The notes: a model not told the origin generated them from the letters alone. Counted from the stretch's first letter, positions 7,871-18,827 are shown. The stretch is DNA of 64,000 nt from Pararhodobacter zhoushanensis (GCF_003990445.1 NZ_REEZ01000010.1:62001-126000); one strand, 5' to 3'. A program made the numbers and translations.

Positions 7871-9246
7871 GTGATGCGCAGAAAGCCGGTCAGGCCGGTT
7901 TTCTGGTGCTCGATCACATGGCAATGAAACGCCCAGTCGCCGGGATTGTCGGCGACGAGGGCGACGTCCATCGTCTCGCGCTCGTGCAGCATGGCGGTGT
8001 CGACCCAGTTGCTGGCGATCTCGCGCCGATCCGAGCGCAACGGCAAGAAAGCAAGGCCGTGCAGGTGGATCGGATGGTCGTTGGGGCTCTCGTTGCGCAG
8101 GCGCAGGATATAGGTGCGACCGCGTTCGAGGGTAGCAAGCGGCCCGCCATCGGCGGCATCGCCGGGCCACGAGACGCGGTTGATCGACCAGAAGGTATAG
8201 CCGAGCGTGCCGCAGAAGCCGTTGTTCACCGCGCCATCGCCGGGCGACCAGCCGAAGACGAATTCCAGCACCTCGGCATTGGCCAGATCGGGCGTAGGCA
8301 GCGGGTTGGGGGCGAGCGGGCGCAGATCGGCCAGCGCGCGGCGATTGTCGGTGCCGGTGGCGCGCAGGATGACCAGGGTGCGCAAGCCGCCGGGCTGGTC
8401 GTTGAACACGGTGAGGGTCTGACCCTCGCTGGCGGGCATGCGGATGGCGAGATCCGCGCGTTGGCCGGGGCCGAGGATCAGCGGGGCCTCAGCCGTCGGA
8501 AAGGCGACGGGGACCAGCAGCGGGTGGCCGTCGAGGGCGATCACCTGCCCTTCGGCCCCCGGCAGTTGCAGGCGGTAGACGCGGGTGGTGTCGGTGGCGA
8601 CCAGCCGCAGGCGGACCAGCCCGCCGGCGGGCGCGTCATAGACCGGCTCTTGCGCCCAGTTGGCGGTCATCACCGTGCCATGGGTGCCACCGCGCGCCGC
8701 GCCGCGCGCGGTGAAGAGGTCGATGAACTGACTGTCCTCGCCCAGCCGCCAATCGCGCAGGTTTACCGGCAGATCGAGGTCGAAACCGGGATCCTCGGCC
8801 TCGTCCACGATCAGCACGCCGGTCAGGCCACGGGCCATCTGGGCCATGGTGTTGCAATGCGGGTGATACCAGTAGGTGCCGGCGTCAGGCGGGGTGAAGT
8901 CATAGCGGTAGGTATCGCCCTGCCCCATCGGCATCTGCGTCAGATAGGGGACGCCGTCCATCGCGTTGGGAATGCGCAGCCCGTGCCAGTGCATCGCGGT
9001 GTAGTCGTCCAGCGTGTTGGTGACATCGGCGACGAAGGGCTGGCCCTGCCGCAAGCGCAACACGGGCGGCGGCGCGTCAGGGGACAGGCTGACCATGGCT
9101 TCGGTCGGGTTGGCTTCGAGTGCATAGCGGGCGCTCTGGATCGTCAGCGCGACCGGCGAGGCCTGCGCGCGGCTGGCCAGCCCGAGGCCCGACAAGCCCC
9201 CGGCAGCAAAGAGGCCCGAAGTCATCAGAAACTGGCGGCGGTTCAT
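7867..9246 (-). CDS. Multicopper oxidase, Tat-exported
   Basis: This 459-residue periplasmic oxidase starts with a twin-arginine signal (MNRRQFLMTSGLFAAGGLSG, processed near SRAQA). The four copper-binding motifs are present: HWHGLRIP, YHPHCNTMAQ, DHPIHLHGLAF and FHCHVIEHQKTGL. The position of the type 1 axial ligand after the last motif appears to be Leu rather than Met, a feature of higher-potential laccases. There is no Met-rich insert like that of CueO, so a Cu(I) oxidase role is not evident. Two adjacent ATGs (9249, 9246) are possible, with GGAG just upstream. The convergent neighbour shares the stop region. Confidence 0.9.
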   Translation of the reverse strand: MNRRQFLMTSGLFAAGGLSGLGLASRAQASPVALTIQSARYALEANPTEAMVSLSPDAPPPVLRLRQGQPFVADVTNTLDDYTAMHWHGLRIPNAMDGVPYLTQMPMGQGDTYRYDFTPPDAGTYWYHPHCNTMAQMARGLTGVLIVDEAEDPGFDLDLPVNLRDWRLGEDSQFIDLFTARGAARGGTHGTVMTANWAQEPVYDAPAGGLVRLRLVATDTTRVYRLQLPGAEGQVIALDGHPLLVPVAFPTAEAPLILGPGQRADLAIRMPASEGQTLTVFNDQPGGLRTLVILRATGTDNRRALADLRPLAPNPLPTPDLANAEVLEFVFGWSPGDGAVNNGFCGTLGYTFWSINRVSWPGDAADGGPLATLERGRTYILRLRNESPNDHPIHLHGLAFLPLRSDRREIASNWVDTAMLHERETMDVALVADNPGDWAFHCHVIEHQKTGLTGFLRIT

Positions 9247-9425
9247 CATGGGGACTCCGGCATCGTTTACCCGAGTCTTTCTATCAATGATGGCCCCGCT
9301 CCGCATCCCCGCGTTTTGCCGCAGCGTCCTGTCGCGCCGGGGTTGCGCGGGCTTGCCTTGGTCGCCCTGCCGGGCCTATCCAGTCAACGGGAAGGCGCAG
9401 CGCCGCGCCGGGAGGATTTAGCACC

Positions 9426-10307
9426 ATGAACACGACGCAACCCAATCCGCTCAAGGCGGCGATGTGGATGGGCGGGGCGATCGTGTCCTTTGTCTTGATG
9501 GCGGTTTCCGGGCGCGCCGTGCAGGTCGAGCTGAACACGTTCGAGCTGATGTTCTGGCGCTCGCTGATCGGGTTCTTCATTGTCGTGGCGATCATCAAGA
9601 TCCGCACCGGCGACCTGTCGCTGATCCGCACCCAGCACTGGGGCCTGCATGTCACGCGGAATGTGTTCCACTTCTTTGGCCAGAACATGTGGTTCTACGG
9701 GTTGATGCTGATCCCGTTGTCACAGCTGGTGGCGCTGGAATTCACCAACCCGATCTGGGTGGTGCTGCTGGCCCCGTTCTTTCTGGGCGAGCGGCTGACC
9801 GGCATGAAGATGGTGCTGACGCTGATCGGCTTTGTCGGCGTGCTGGTGGTGGCGCAACCGGGCGTGCAGCCGCTGCATCTGGGACATCTGGCCGGAATTC
9901 TGGCAGCGATCGGCTTTGCGATAAATCTGATCTTTACCCGCAAGATCATGCTGCATGATCAGGTGTTGTGCGTGTTGTTCTGGATGACGACCAGCCAGAC
10001 GATCATGGCGCTGGTGCTGATGCTGGCAACGGGTTTCCAACTGCCCAGCTTGGCCCTGCTGCCGTGGCTGGCGGTGATCGCCGTCACCGGGCTGACCGCG
10101 CATTTCTCGCTGACCTCGGCGCTGGGGCTGGCCCCGGCGACCATCGTCGCACCGATGGAGTTCGCCCGGCTGCCCATCGTCGCGCTGGTCGGCGTCTGGT
10201 TGTATGGCGAGACGCTGGATCCGATGGTGTTTCTGGGTGCGGCGATTATTTTTTCAGCGAATTTCTTGAACTTGCGCCTCAGCACGCGGCGTCGCGCACA
10301 AACGTAG
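9426..10307 (+). CDS. EamA/DMT-family transporter
   Basis: This 293-residue inner-membrane protein has two EamA repeats of about five helices each, beginning near residues 13 and 153. Typical segments are ELMFWRSLIGFFIVVAIIK and LEFTNPIWVVLLAPFFLGERL. ATG 9426 follows GGGAGG by about 10 bases. DMT carriers of this group export or import metabolites such as amino acids, S-adenosylmethionine or riboflavin, and the substrate cannot be told from sequence. It is transcribed away from the multicopper oxidase gene and appears monocistronic. Confidence 0.87.
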   Translation: MNTTQPNPLKAAMWMGGAIVSFVLMAVSGRAVQVELNTFELMFWRSLIGFFIVVAIIKIRTGDLSLIRTQHWGLHVTRNVFHFFGQNMWFYGLMLIPLSQLVALEFTNPIWVVLLAPFFLGERLTGMKMVLTLIGFVGVLVVAQPGVQPLHLGHLAGILAAIGFAINLIFTRKIMLHDQVLCVLFWMTTSQTIMALVLMLATGFQLPSLALLPWLAVIAVTGLTAHFSLTSALGLAPATIVAPMEFARLPIVALVGVWLYGETLDPMVFLGAAIIFSANFLNLRLSTRRRAQT

Positions 10308-10392
10308 GGCGCGGAAACTTCTGGATCACCTTTGGCCTTGCGTTAGGATGACTCAACCCGACGAGGCACGTCCGCGGCCACAAGAATCGGGT

Positions 10393-10449
10393 TTGCATGG
10401 CGTAAAAGCCGTGTATAAAACTGATCTATTGGTCAAGATATATGACCAA
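10393..10449 (+). promoter_or_regulatory. TRAP-operon promoter region with perfect GntR-like palindrome
   Basis: TTGCAT (10393-10398) and TATAAA (10414-10419) form a promoter-like pair with a 15-base spacer (16 if TTTGCA is used). Directly downstream is the perfect inverted repeat TTGGTCA (10429-10435), 7-base spacer, TGACCAA (10443-10449). TGGT/ACCA half-sites are typical of FadR/FCD-subfamily GntR repressors. The position over the presumed transcription start suits repression. It lies 24 bases upstream of the substrate-binding-protein start codon. No matching regulator gene is in this window. Confidence 0.55.
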
Positions 10450-10473
10450 ATGTTACAAGTTAGGGAGGACTAC

Positions 10474-11580
10474 ATGGATCGTCGCTCATTCCTGCGGACG
10501 TCGACTGTCGGCGGCGCCGCTGCGGCAGCCAGCACGTTGGCAGCCCCCGCGATTGCGCAAGGCCGCATCACCTGGCGCATGGTCACGACGTGGCCGCGCA
10601 ACTTCCCCGGTCTGGGCGTGGGCGCACAGCGCCTTGCCGACCGGATCACCGCCGCGTCGGATGGCCAGCTGACCGTCGAGGTGTTCTCGGCCGGTGAGAT
10701 GGTGCCTGCGCTGCAATCGCTGGACGCGGTCATCGACGGCACCGCCGAGATGAGCCACGGCGCTGCCTATTACTGGCAGAACAAGTCCACCGCGCTGTCG
10801 TTCTTCACCGGTGTGCCCTTCGGCATGACCTCGCGTGAACTGACCGCATGGGTCCGCTATCTGGGCGGTCAGGAACTGTGGGACGAGGTCTATGACCAGT
10901 TCGGCGTTCAGGGCTTCCTGTCGGGCGACACTGGCACGCAGACGGGCGGCTGGTTCAAGAACGAACTGACCTCGCTGGCCGACATTCAGGGCATGCGCTT
11001 CCGCACGCCGGGTCTGGGCGGTCAGGTCTGGCAGCGCATGGGCGCGTCGGTCACCAACATGGCTGGCGGCGAGATCTTCCAGGCGCTGCAATCGGGTGCG
11101 CTGGACGCGGCTGAATTCGTCGGACCGTACAACGATCTGGCGCTGGGCTTCTATCAGGTCTGCCAGCACTACTATACCTCGTCGTTCAACGAGCCGGGTC
11201 TGGCCACCGAGATCGTCGTGGACAAGGCCAAGTATCAGGCCCTGCCCGCAAACCTGCAGGCCATCGTCAAGGACGTGGCGCAGGCCGAGTACGATCAGGT
11301 TGCCTCGGACTTCTACGCCAACGACCCGCGCGCCCTGCGTACGCTGGTCGAGGATCACGGCGTCATCCTGCACTCGGAATTCCCCGACGACATCATGCAG
11401 GCCGCTGCCGATGCCGCCAAGGAAGTGCTGGGTGGCGTGATCAACTCGGATGACGACCTGACCAGCCGCGTCGGTCAGAGCTTCCTTGACGCCGTGCGCC
11501 TGCTGCGCACCCGGACCGAGGGCACCGATCAGGTGTTCACCACGGCCCGCTCGCGCTTCATGGACTACTCGGACCTCTGA
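10474..11580 (+). CDS. TRAP transporter substrate-binding protein (TakP-like)
   Basis: This 368-residue DctP-family binding protein has a Tat-type signal at residues 1-30 (MDRRSFLRTSTVGGAAAAAS, processed near AIAQG). The mature start WRMVTTWPRNFPGLGVGAQ and the segment VEVFSAGEMVPALQSLDAV resemble TakP, the alpha-keto acid binder of Rhodobacter sphaeroides, and related mannitol/chloroaromatic-type TRAP proteins. An alpha-keto or hydroxy acid ligand is therefore a fair guess, but not proven. ATG 10474 has AGGGAGG six bases upstream. The frame remains open upstream to 10348 but lacks a signal-compatible start. Both membrane subunits follow. Confidence 0.9.
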   Translation: MDRRSFLRTSTVGGAAAAASTLAAPAIAQGRITWRMVTTWPRNFPGLGVGAQRLADRITAASDGQLTVEVFSAGEMVPALQSLDAVIDGTAEMSHGAAYYWQNKSTALSFFTGVPFGMTSRELTAWVRYLGGQELWDEVYDQFGVQGFLSGDTGTQTGGWFKNELTSLADIQGMRFRTPGLGGQVWQRMGASVTNMAGGEIFQALQSGALDAAEFVGPYNDLALGFYQVCQHYYTSSFNEPGLATEIVVDKAKYQALPANLQAIVKDVAQAEYDQVASDFYANDPRALRTLVEDHGVILHSEFPDDIMQAAADAAKEVLGGVINSDDDLTSRVGQSFLDAVRLLRTRTEGTDQVFTTARSRFMDYSDL

Positions 11581-11599
11581 TCCGGGCTTTCCCTTGCTC

Positions 11600-11675
11600 T
11601 TGCACCCGGAGCAATCCGGGTGCAAAGGCCAGCCTTGCGAGGGCCCCGGAACGAGAGATCGCACCGGGGCCCTCG
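11600..11675 (+). promoter_or_regulatory. Tandem stem-loops between binding-protein and permease genes
   Basis: Two perfect inverted repeats occupy the 125-base gap: TTGCACCCGG (11600-11609) with CCGGGTGCAA (11616-11625), and CGAGGGCCCCGG (11638-11649) with CCGGGGCCCTCG (11664-11675). Neither has a following T-run, so they are more likely mRNA-stabilising or partial-attenuation structures than complete terminators. This arrangement fits the usual excess of binding protein over permease. Confidence 0.65.
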
Positions 11676-11705
11676 ACCGTAACAGGCAAACCTCAGGAGG
11701 CCCCC

Positions 11706-12257
11706 TTGAACGGTCTGTCCGCCCTCATGCGTGCGATCAACGGTGTAAACCGGCTGATCGGCAACGTCTTTTCATGGCTCGCCCTGGCGATTGTCCTCAT
11801 TTGCTTCTGGGTTGTCGTCGAACGCTATGTGTTTTCGAATACCCGACTCTGGATGCAGGACCTGTACCCTTGGCTGAACGGCGTGATGTTCTGCTCGGTC
11901 GCGGCCTATGCGCTTTACGCCAATGATCACGTGCGGGTGGATATCTTCTACCGGCCGGCGTCGAACGTGAAAAAGGCGTGGATGGATCTGGTCGGGGTGC
12001 TGATTTTCCTGTTCCCCTTCACCTGGGTGGTCTGGACCTATTGCTACACCTTCGTTGCGCGGTCGTGGGGCTTGCACGAAGGCTCGGCCAATCCGGGCGG
12101 CGCACCGGGCCTCTATCTGGTCAAGGGCTTCATTCTGGTCTTTGCCGTGACCGTCGCCTTGCAAGGTCTCTCGATGCTGATCCGTTCGATCCTGATCCTT
12201 CGCGGTCGCGAAGATCTGGTACCGCCCGCCTACCGCTATGAACCTGTGCCGGAGTGA
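11706..12257 (+). CDS. TRAP transporter small permease subunit (DctQ family)
   Basis: This 183-residue inner-membrane protein has four predicted transmembrane helices: VFSWLALAIVLICFWVVVER, LNGVMFCSVAAYALYA, LVGVLIFLFPFTWVVWTYCY, and a last one around VKGFILVFAVTVALQGLSML. It starts at TTG 11706, with AGGAGG five bases upstream; the ATG at 11727 is less well placed. It forms the membrane complex with the large subunit whose gene follows directly. The segment between helices 1 and 2 contains RYVFSNTRLWMQDLYPW, a conserved DctQ feature. Confidence 0.9.
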   Translation: MNGLSALMRAINGVNRLIGNVFSWLALAIVLICFWVVVERYVFSNTRLWMQDLYPWLNGVMFCSVAAYALYANDHVRVDIFYRPASNVKKAWMDLVGVLIFLFPFTWVVWTYCYTFVARSWGLHEGSANPGGAPGLYLVKGFILVFAVTVALQGLSMLIRSILILRGREDLVPPAYRYEPVPE

Positions 12258-12262
12258 CCCCC

Positions 12263-13651
12263 ATGGATCCTGTTCTCATTGGTGAACTCCTCGCCGGACT
12301 GATGTTTCTGGGCGTCATCGGCTTTCTCATGTTGGGTTTCCCCGTCGCCTTTACGCTGGCGGGCACCTCAATCCTGTTCGGCCTGCTGGGCAACTGGCTG
12401 GGCGTGTTCGACATGTCGAACTTCAGCGCACTGGCGGGCCGCTATACCGGCTACATGACCAACGAAGTGCTGGTCGCGGTGCCGCTGTTCATCTTCATGG
12501 GCGTGATGCTGGAACGCTCGAACATTGCCGAGCAACTGCTGTCGACCATGGGCAAGCTGTTCGGCAGCCTGCGCGGCGGTCTGGGCATTTCGGTCGTCGT
12601 GGTGGGTGCGCTGCTGGCGGCCTCGACCGGGGTTGTGGGGGCCACGGTGGTCACCATGGGCCTGATCTCGCTGCCCGCGATGATGCGGGCCGGCTATGAC
12701 CCCAAACTGGCGTGCGGCACGATCTGTGCCTCGGGCACGCTGGGTCAGATCATCCCGCCCTCGACCGTGTTGATCTTCATGGGCGACATGATCGCGGGCA
12801 TGCACGCGCAGGCGCAGATGAGCATGGGCAACTTCGCCCCAAGCGCCGTGTCGGTCGGCGACCTGTTCGCGGGCGCGTTCATTCCGGGCCTGCTGCTGGT
12901 CGTGGTCTATATCGTCTACATCCTGTTCAAAGCCTGGTCCGATCCCAAAAGCTGCCCGGCCATCCCGATGTCCGCCGAAGAGCGGGCAGGCCTGCCGCGT
13001 GAGATTGTCGTGGCTCTGGTGCCGCCGCTGCTGCTGATCGTCGCCGTGCTCGGCTCGATCCTTGGCGGTGTCGCCACCCCGACCGAGGCTGCTTCGGTGG
13101 GTGCCGTCGGCGCGACCCTGCTGGCCACGCTGCGCGGGCGTCTGCACCGCTCGATCTTTCTGGAAACCGTGCGCAGCACCGCCAAGATCACCGCGATGAT
13201 CTTTGTGATCCTGTTCGGCGCTTCGGTCTTCTCGGTCGTGTTCCGCCAGATGGGCGGCGACGATCTGGTGCACGAGTTCCTGACCGGCATTCCGGGCGGC
13301 GCTCTGGGCGCGATGATCGCCGTCATGGTGGTGATGTTCATCCTGGGCTTCATTCTGGACACGTTCGAGATCATCTTCATCGTCCTGCCGATCACCGCGC
13401 CGACCCTGCTGATGCTGGGCGTCGATCCGATCTGGCTGGGTGTGATGATCGGGGTGAACCTGCAGACCAGCTTCCTGACGCCGCCGTTCGGCTTTGCGCT
13501 GTTCTATCTGCGCGGCGTGGCCCCGGCGACGGTGAGCACCGGCATGATCTACAAAGGTGCCGTGCCTTTCGTGATCCTGCAGATCATCGCCATTGCCGTG
13601 TTGTTCGTGTTCCCCGGTCTGGTGACCTGGCTGCCGTCGATCTTGTACTGA
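12263..13651 (+). CDS. TRAP transporter large permease subunit (DctM family)
   Basis: This is a roughly 462-residue protein with 11-12 hydrophobic helices, the Na+-coupled transport subunit of the TRAP system. Family landmarks are TGYMTNEVLVAVPLFIFMGV, GGLGISVVVVGALLAASTG, ASGTLGQIIPPSTVLIFMGD and LQTSFLTPPFGFALFYLRG. ATG 12263 is preferred with GGAG eight bases upstream; a GTG at 12254 that overlaps the small-subunit stop is the alternative. A GC-rich inverted repeat just after the stop (about 13661-13688) may end the operon. Confidence 0.92.
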   Translation: MDPVLIGELLAGLMFLGVIGFLMLGFPVAFTLAGTSILFGLLGNWLGVFDMSNFSALAGRYTGYMTNEVLVAVPLFIFMGVMLERSNIAEQLLSTMGKLFGSLRGGLGISVVVVGALLAASTGVVGATVVTMGLISLPAMMRAGYDPKLACGTICASGTLGQIIPPSTVLIFMGDMIAGMHAQAQMSMGNFAPSAVSVGDLFAGAFIPGLLLVVVYIVYILFKAWSDPKSCPAIPMSAEERAGLPREIVVALVPPLLLIVAVLGSILGGVATPTEAASVGAVGATLLATLRGRLHRSIFLETVRSTAKITAMIFVILFGASVFSVVFRQMGGDDLVHEFLTGIPGGALGAMIAVMVVMFILGFILDTFEIIFIVLPITAPTLLMLGVDPIWLGVMIGVNLQTSFLTPPFGFALFYLRGVAPATVSTGMIYKGAVPFVILQIIAIAVLFVFPGLVTWLPSILY

Positions 13652-13706
13652 CACCGGCTCCGGCCCGCCCCTGACCGGGTGGGCCGGGCCCAAAGATCGG
13701 AGCGCC

Positions 13707-14633
13707 ATGCTCGCCGTCTTTTCGCAGACCCTTCCGTTCTTTGCCGTGATCGGCCTGGGCTATGGCGCGGGCCGCAGTGGTTTTTTCCCGCCCGAGGCCA
13801 CGGCCTGGCTGACCAAGTTCGTGTTTTATTTTGCCCTGTCGGCATTGCTGCTCGGTTTCTCGGCCAGCATGTCGATCGGCGACATCTTCGATCCCCGCGC
13901 GGCGGCCGCCTATCTGTGGGGCTGCGGGGTCGTGTACCTTATCGCGCTGGCCGTCGCCTTCATCCGCCTGCGCCCGCTGCCCGAGGCCGTGATGGAAGCG
14001 CAGACCGCCATCATCGGCAACACCGGGTTTCTGGGCGTGCCGATGCTGGTGCTGCTCTTGGGGCCTGAAGCCGCAGGCACGGTATTGCTGGTACTGTCCA
14101 TCGACCTGATCGTTTTCTCCAGCCTTCTGACCGTCGTGATCACGCTGGGGCGGGAGGGGCGTGTTTCACCGGCGCTGCCGCGTATCATTCTGATTGGGCT
14201 TGCGAAAAACCCGATGGTCGTGGCCATGGCCGCAGGCCTCTTGTGGTCCGCCACCGGCTTTCCCCTGCCCGGCCCCATCGCCGCCACCACTGCCCTGCTG
14301 GGTGCCGCTGCGACACCCGGCGCGCTGTTCGCCATCGGCGCGTCGCTGACCGGCAAACGGGCCGAGCGGCTGACCGTTGCCGGCTGGCTGAGCTTTGCCA
14401 AACTGGTGCTGCATCCGCTGGCCGTGGGCTTCGCCGCCCTGTGGATTTTCCACGTCGAATCCTTCGCGGCGGGGGTGCTGATCAGCGCCGCCGCACTGCC
14501 GGTAGCGGGCAATGTGTATATCCTTGCCCAACACTACGGGGTCGCTGTGGCACGTGTTTCGGCCTCGATCCTGATCTCGACGGCGCTGAGTGTGCTCACT
14601 GTTCCGCTGGTGATTGCCCAATTCACGGGCTGA
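13707..14633 (+). CDS. AEC-family transporter (auxin-efflux-carrier fold)
   Basis: This 308-residue inner-membrane protein is predicted to have about ten helices in two inverted halves. The N-terminal FFAVIGLGYGAGRSGFFPPEA and the IIGNTGFLGVPMLVLLLGPEA motif are typical of bacterial AEC carriers, which move malonate, malate or amino acids. The C-terminus ends in a run that resembles LSVLTVPLVIAQF. It follows the TRAP operon by 55 bases and could be read through from it, but it is not a TRAP component. The substrate is unknown. Confidence 0.85.
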   Translation: MLAVFSQTLPFFAVIGLGYGAGRSGFFPPEATAWLTKFVFYFALSALLLGFSASMSIGDIFDPRAAAAYLWGCGVVYLIALAVAFIRLRPLPEAVMEAQTAIIGNTGFLGVPMLVLLLGPEAAGTVLLVLSIDLIVFSSLLTVVITLGREGRVSPALPRIILIGLAKNPMVVAMAAGLLWSATGFPLPGPIAATTALLGAAATPGALFAIGASLTGKRAERLTVAGWLSFAKLVLHPLAVGFAALWIFHVESFAAGVLISAAALPVAGNVYILAQHYGVAVARVSASILISTALSVLTVPLVIAQFTG

Positions 14634-14670
14634 AGCATGAACCTGATGTGAAATTGGCGTGCCACGGGCG

Positions 14671-14700
14671 CTTGCAGGCCCTTATACCCCTCCCTATATA
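14671..14700 (+). promoter_or_regulatory. Heat-shock (RpoH-type) promoter of dnaK
   Basis: CTTGCA (14671-14676), a 17-base spacer and CTATATA (14694-14700) match the alphaproteobacterial sigma-32 pattern (CTTG, then CYTATNT). The element lies 112 bases upstream of dnaK. No CIRCE-like inverted repeat is visible here. Confidence 0.65.
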
Positions 14701-14812
14701 GCCCTTCGAAGCCGGGACATTGCCCTAGTGGGTGGCCCGGTTCAGGGATCGGGGACGCGAAGCCTGACAGGATCGCCTCTCCACAACATCGCCGAAGGAA
14801 AGAGGAAGCATC

Positions 14813-16732
<1,920 letters not shown>

Positions 16733-16747
16733 CGCTCGGTGATCCAA

Positions 16748-16780
16748 GGGGCCCCGGCCGGCAACGCCGGACCGGGGCCC
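16748..16780 (+). terminator. GC-rich stem-loop between dnaK and dnaJ
   Basis: GGGCCCCGG (16749-16757) pairs with CCGGGGCCC (16772-16780), with an inner GGC/GCC stem. The T-run after it is weak (CTTT), so partial termination or mRNA protection is likelier than a full stop. dnaJ starts 25 bases later. Confidence 0.6.
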
Positions 16781-16804
16781 TGCCTTTGAAAGTGAGGTCC
16801 ATGG

Positions 16805-17953
16805 ATGGCCAAGCGCGATTATTACGATGTTCTGGGTGCGTCCAAAGGCGCCTCGGCTGAAGAGCTGAAGAAAGCCTATCGCACCAAGGCCAAAGAACTT
16901 CACCCCGACCGCAACAAAGACGATCCCACCTCGGAAGCGCAGTTCAAGGAAGTGAACGAAGCCTACGAAGTGCTCAAGGACGCCGACAAGAAGGCGGCCT
17001 ATGACCGCTATGGTCATGCGGCCTTCGAGGGTGGCATGGGGCAACAACGGGGCGCTCGTCCCGGCGGTGCTGGTGGTGATTTCGGCTCCAGCTTCTCGGA
17101 TGTGTTCGAGGATCTGTTCGGTGATTTCATGGGCGGTCGCAACGCCGGCGGTGCGCGTCAGCGTGCCAGCCGTGGCAGCGACCTGCGCTATAACCTGCGG
17201 ATAACGCTGGAAGAAGCCTTCAGCGGCTCGCAAAAATCGATCCGCGTTCCGACCCTTTCTGCCTGTGACGAATGCAGCGGCACCGGGGCTGAGGGTGGCG
17301 CCGAGCCGGTGACCTGTCCGACCTGTTCGGGCATGGGCAAGGTCCGTGCGCAGCAGGGTTTCTTCACGGTCGAGCGGACCTGCCCGACCTGTGGTGGGCT
17401 CGGTCAGATCGTCAAGAACCCGTGCAAGGTCTGCAAAGGTGCAGGCCGGGTCGAGAAAGAGCGCTCGCTCAGCGTCAACATCCCCGCCGGCGTCGAAACC
17501 GGCACGCGCATTCGTCTGTCGGGCGAAGGCGAGGCTGGGCTGCGCGGCGGTCCTGCGGGCGATCTTTATATCTTCATCGAGGTGCGCGAGCACCCGATCT
17601 TCCTGCGCGACGGGCTGGACCTGCATTGCCGGGTGCCCGTCAGCTTCACCACAGCCGCTCTGGGCGGCGAGGTCGAGGTGCCGACCATCGACGGTGGCCG
17701 CAGCCGGGTGAAGGTGCCAGCGGGCTCGCAGGCGGGCAAGCAGATGCGTCTGCGCTCGAAGGGCATGCCGTCGCTGCGCGGTGGCGGGGCTGGCGACATG
17801 ATGATCGAGTTGAGCGTCGAAACGCCGGTGAACCTGACGTCGCGGCAAAAAGAACTGCTGCGCGAGTTCGAAGGGCTGTCGCAGGACAACCACCCGGAAG
17901 GCAGCAGTTTCTTCACCAAGGTGAAAAGCTTTTGGGATGGTATGAAGGGGTGA
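16805..17953 (+). CDS. dnaJ: Co-chaperone DnaJ (Hsp40)
   Basis: This 382-residue type I Hsp40 has the J-domain at residues 1-70 with the HPD motif in [11 protein letters not shown], which stimulates DnaK ATPase. A Gly/Phe-rich segment follows. Four zinc-binding CxxCxGxG repeats are present: [24 protein letters not shown] and CKVCKGAG. The C-terminal substrate-binding domains are complete. It is preceded by dnaK, its functional partner, and followed by a strong intrinsic terminator. Confidence 0.98.
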   Translation: MAKRDYYDVLGASKGASAEELKKAYRTKAKELHPDRNKDDPTSEAQFKEVNEAYEVLKDADKKAAYDRYGHAAFEGGMGQQRGARPGGAGGDFGSSFSDVFEDLFGDFMGGRNAGGARQRASRGSDLRYNLRITLEEAFSGSQKSIRVPTLSACDECSGTGAEGGAEPVTCPTCSGMGKVRAQQGFFTVERTCPTCGGLGQIVKNPCKVCKGAGRVEKERSLSVNIPAGVETGTRIRLSGEGEAGLRGGPAGDLYIFIEVREHPIFLRDGLDLHCRVPVSFTTAALGGEVEVPTIDGGRSRVKVPAGSQAGKQMRLRSKGMPSLRGGGAGDMMIELSVETPVNLTSRQKELLREFEGLSQDNHPEGSSFFTKVKSFWDGMKG

Positions 17954-18006
17954 AACCCGAGGCTCCTGCCGAGGGCCTGTTCCAGGTTTAAGCTTGCACG
18001 ATCCCA

Positions 18007-18034
18007 AAACGGCGGCCCCTTCGGGCCGCCGTTT
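18007..18034 (+). terminator. Intrinsic terminator after dnaJ
   Basis: AAACGGCGGCCC (18007-18018), loop CTTC, GGGCCGCCGTTT (18023-18034) is a perfect 12-base-pair stem followed by CGCTTT. It ends the dnaK-dnaJ unit before radC. Confidence 0.85.
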
Positions 18035-18077
18035 CGCTTTAACCCTTCCTCAACCAGAATCACCGCAGTCTGGGCCC

Positions 18078-18827
18078 ATGTCGCGCCCCGCCTCCTTGTC
18101 AGAGCCTCCGCTCCCCCTCTTCACCGCGCCCGAGCCGGTGAACCCTGGCAGGCTTCCCTCGTACATCAAGGACCACCGCAAGCGCCTACGCGCCCGTTTC
18201 CTTGAGGGCGGGGCTGCGGCAGTCCCCGATTATGAACTGTTGGAACTGATCCTTTTCGGGGCGATCCCACGCGGCGATGTCAAACCGCTGGCGCGGACGC
18301 TGATCGACCGTTTCGGCGGACTGGCGGGCGTAATTACTGCACCGCAAGCGCAGTTGCTGAAAGTCGACGGGGTGGGTGACTGCGTGCTGGTCGCGCTGAA
18401 ACTGGCCGAGGCTGCGGCGACGCGCCTGACCCGCGCCAAGCTGCTGAATCGCCCGGTGATTTCCTCTTGGGATGCCTTGCTCGACTATTGCCACACCACC
18501 ATGGCGCATCACCCGGTCGAGCATGTGCGCGTGCTCTATCTGGACCGCAAGAACTGCCTGATCGCGGATGAGGAACAGGGGCGCGGCACCGTCGATCATG
18601 TGCCGCTCTACCCGCGCGAGGTGCTGCGCCGTGCGCTGGATCTGGACGCCTCGGCGCTGATCCTGGTGCATAACCATCCGTCGGGCGACCCCACGCCAAG
18701 CGCGCAGGACATCGCGCTGACCGACTGCATCCGCACCGGGGCCGAGGCGCTGTCGCTGGTGCTGCACGATCACCTGATCATCGGCAAATCGCGCGAGTTC
18801 AGCTTCAAGGCAGAGGGGTTGCTGTAA
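18078..18827 (+). CDS. radC: RadC family protein (JAMM/MPN+ domain)
   Basis: This 249-residue protein has an N-terminal helix-hairpin-helix region (YELLELILFGAIPRGDVKPL, then LKVDGVGDCVLVALKL) and a C-terminal JAMM metalloprotease-like domain. The metal-site motif is complete as HNHPSGDPTPSAQD (His-x-His-x7-Asp with upstream Glu). Despite the historical name, a DNA-repair role is not supported for the family and its real function is unsettled. ATG 18078 gives the usual family length; the frame remains open upstream through the dnaJ terminator, which argues against an earlier start. Confidence 0.9.
   Translation: MSRPASLSEPPLPLFTAPEPVNPGRLPSYIKDHRKRLRARFLEGGAAAVPDYELLELILFGAIPRGDVKPLARTLIDRFGGLAGVITAPQAQLLKVDGVGDCVLVALKLAEAAATRLTRAKLLNRPVISSWDALLDYCHTTMAHHPVEHVRVLYLDRKNCLIADEEQGRGTVDHVPLYPREVLRRALDLDASALILVHNHPSGDPTPSAQDIALTDCIRTGAEALSLVLHDHLIIGKSREFSFKAEGLL

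Noticed and set aside
13661-13688. GC-rich inverted repeat after the TRAP large permease as a definite terminator
   Set aside because: The stem has a mismatch and no T-run, and the AEC-type gene starts 19 bases later, so termination cannot be claimed.
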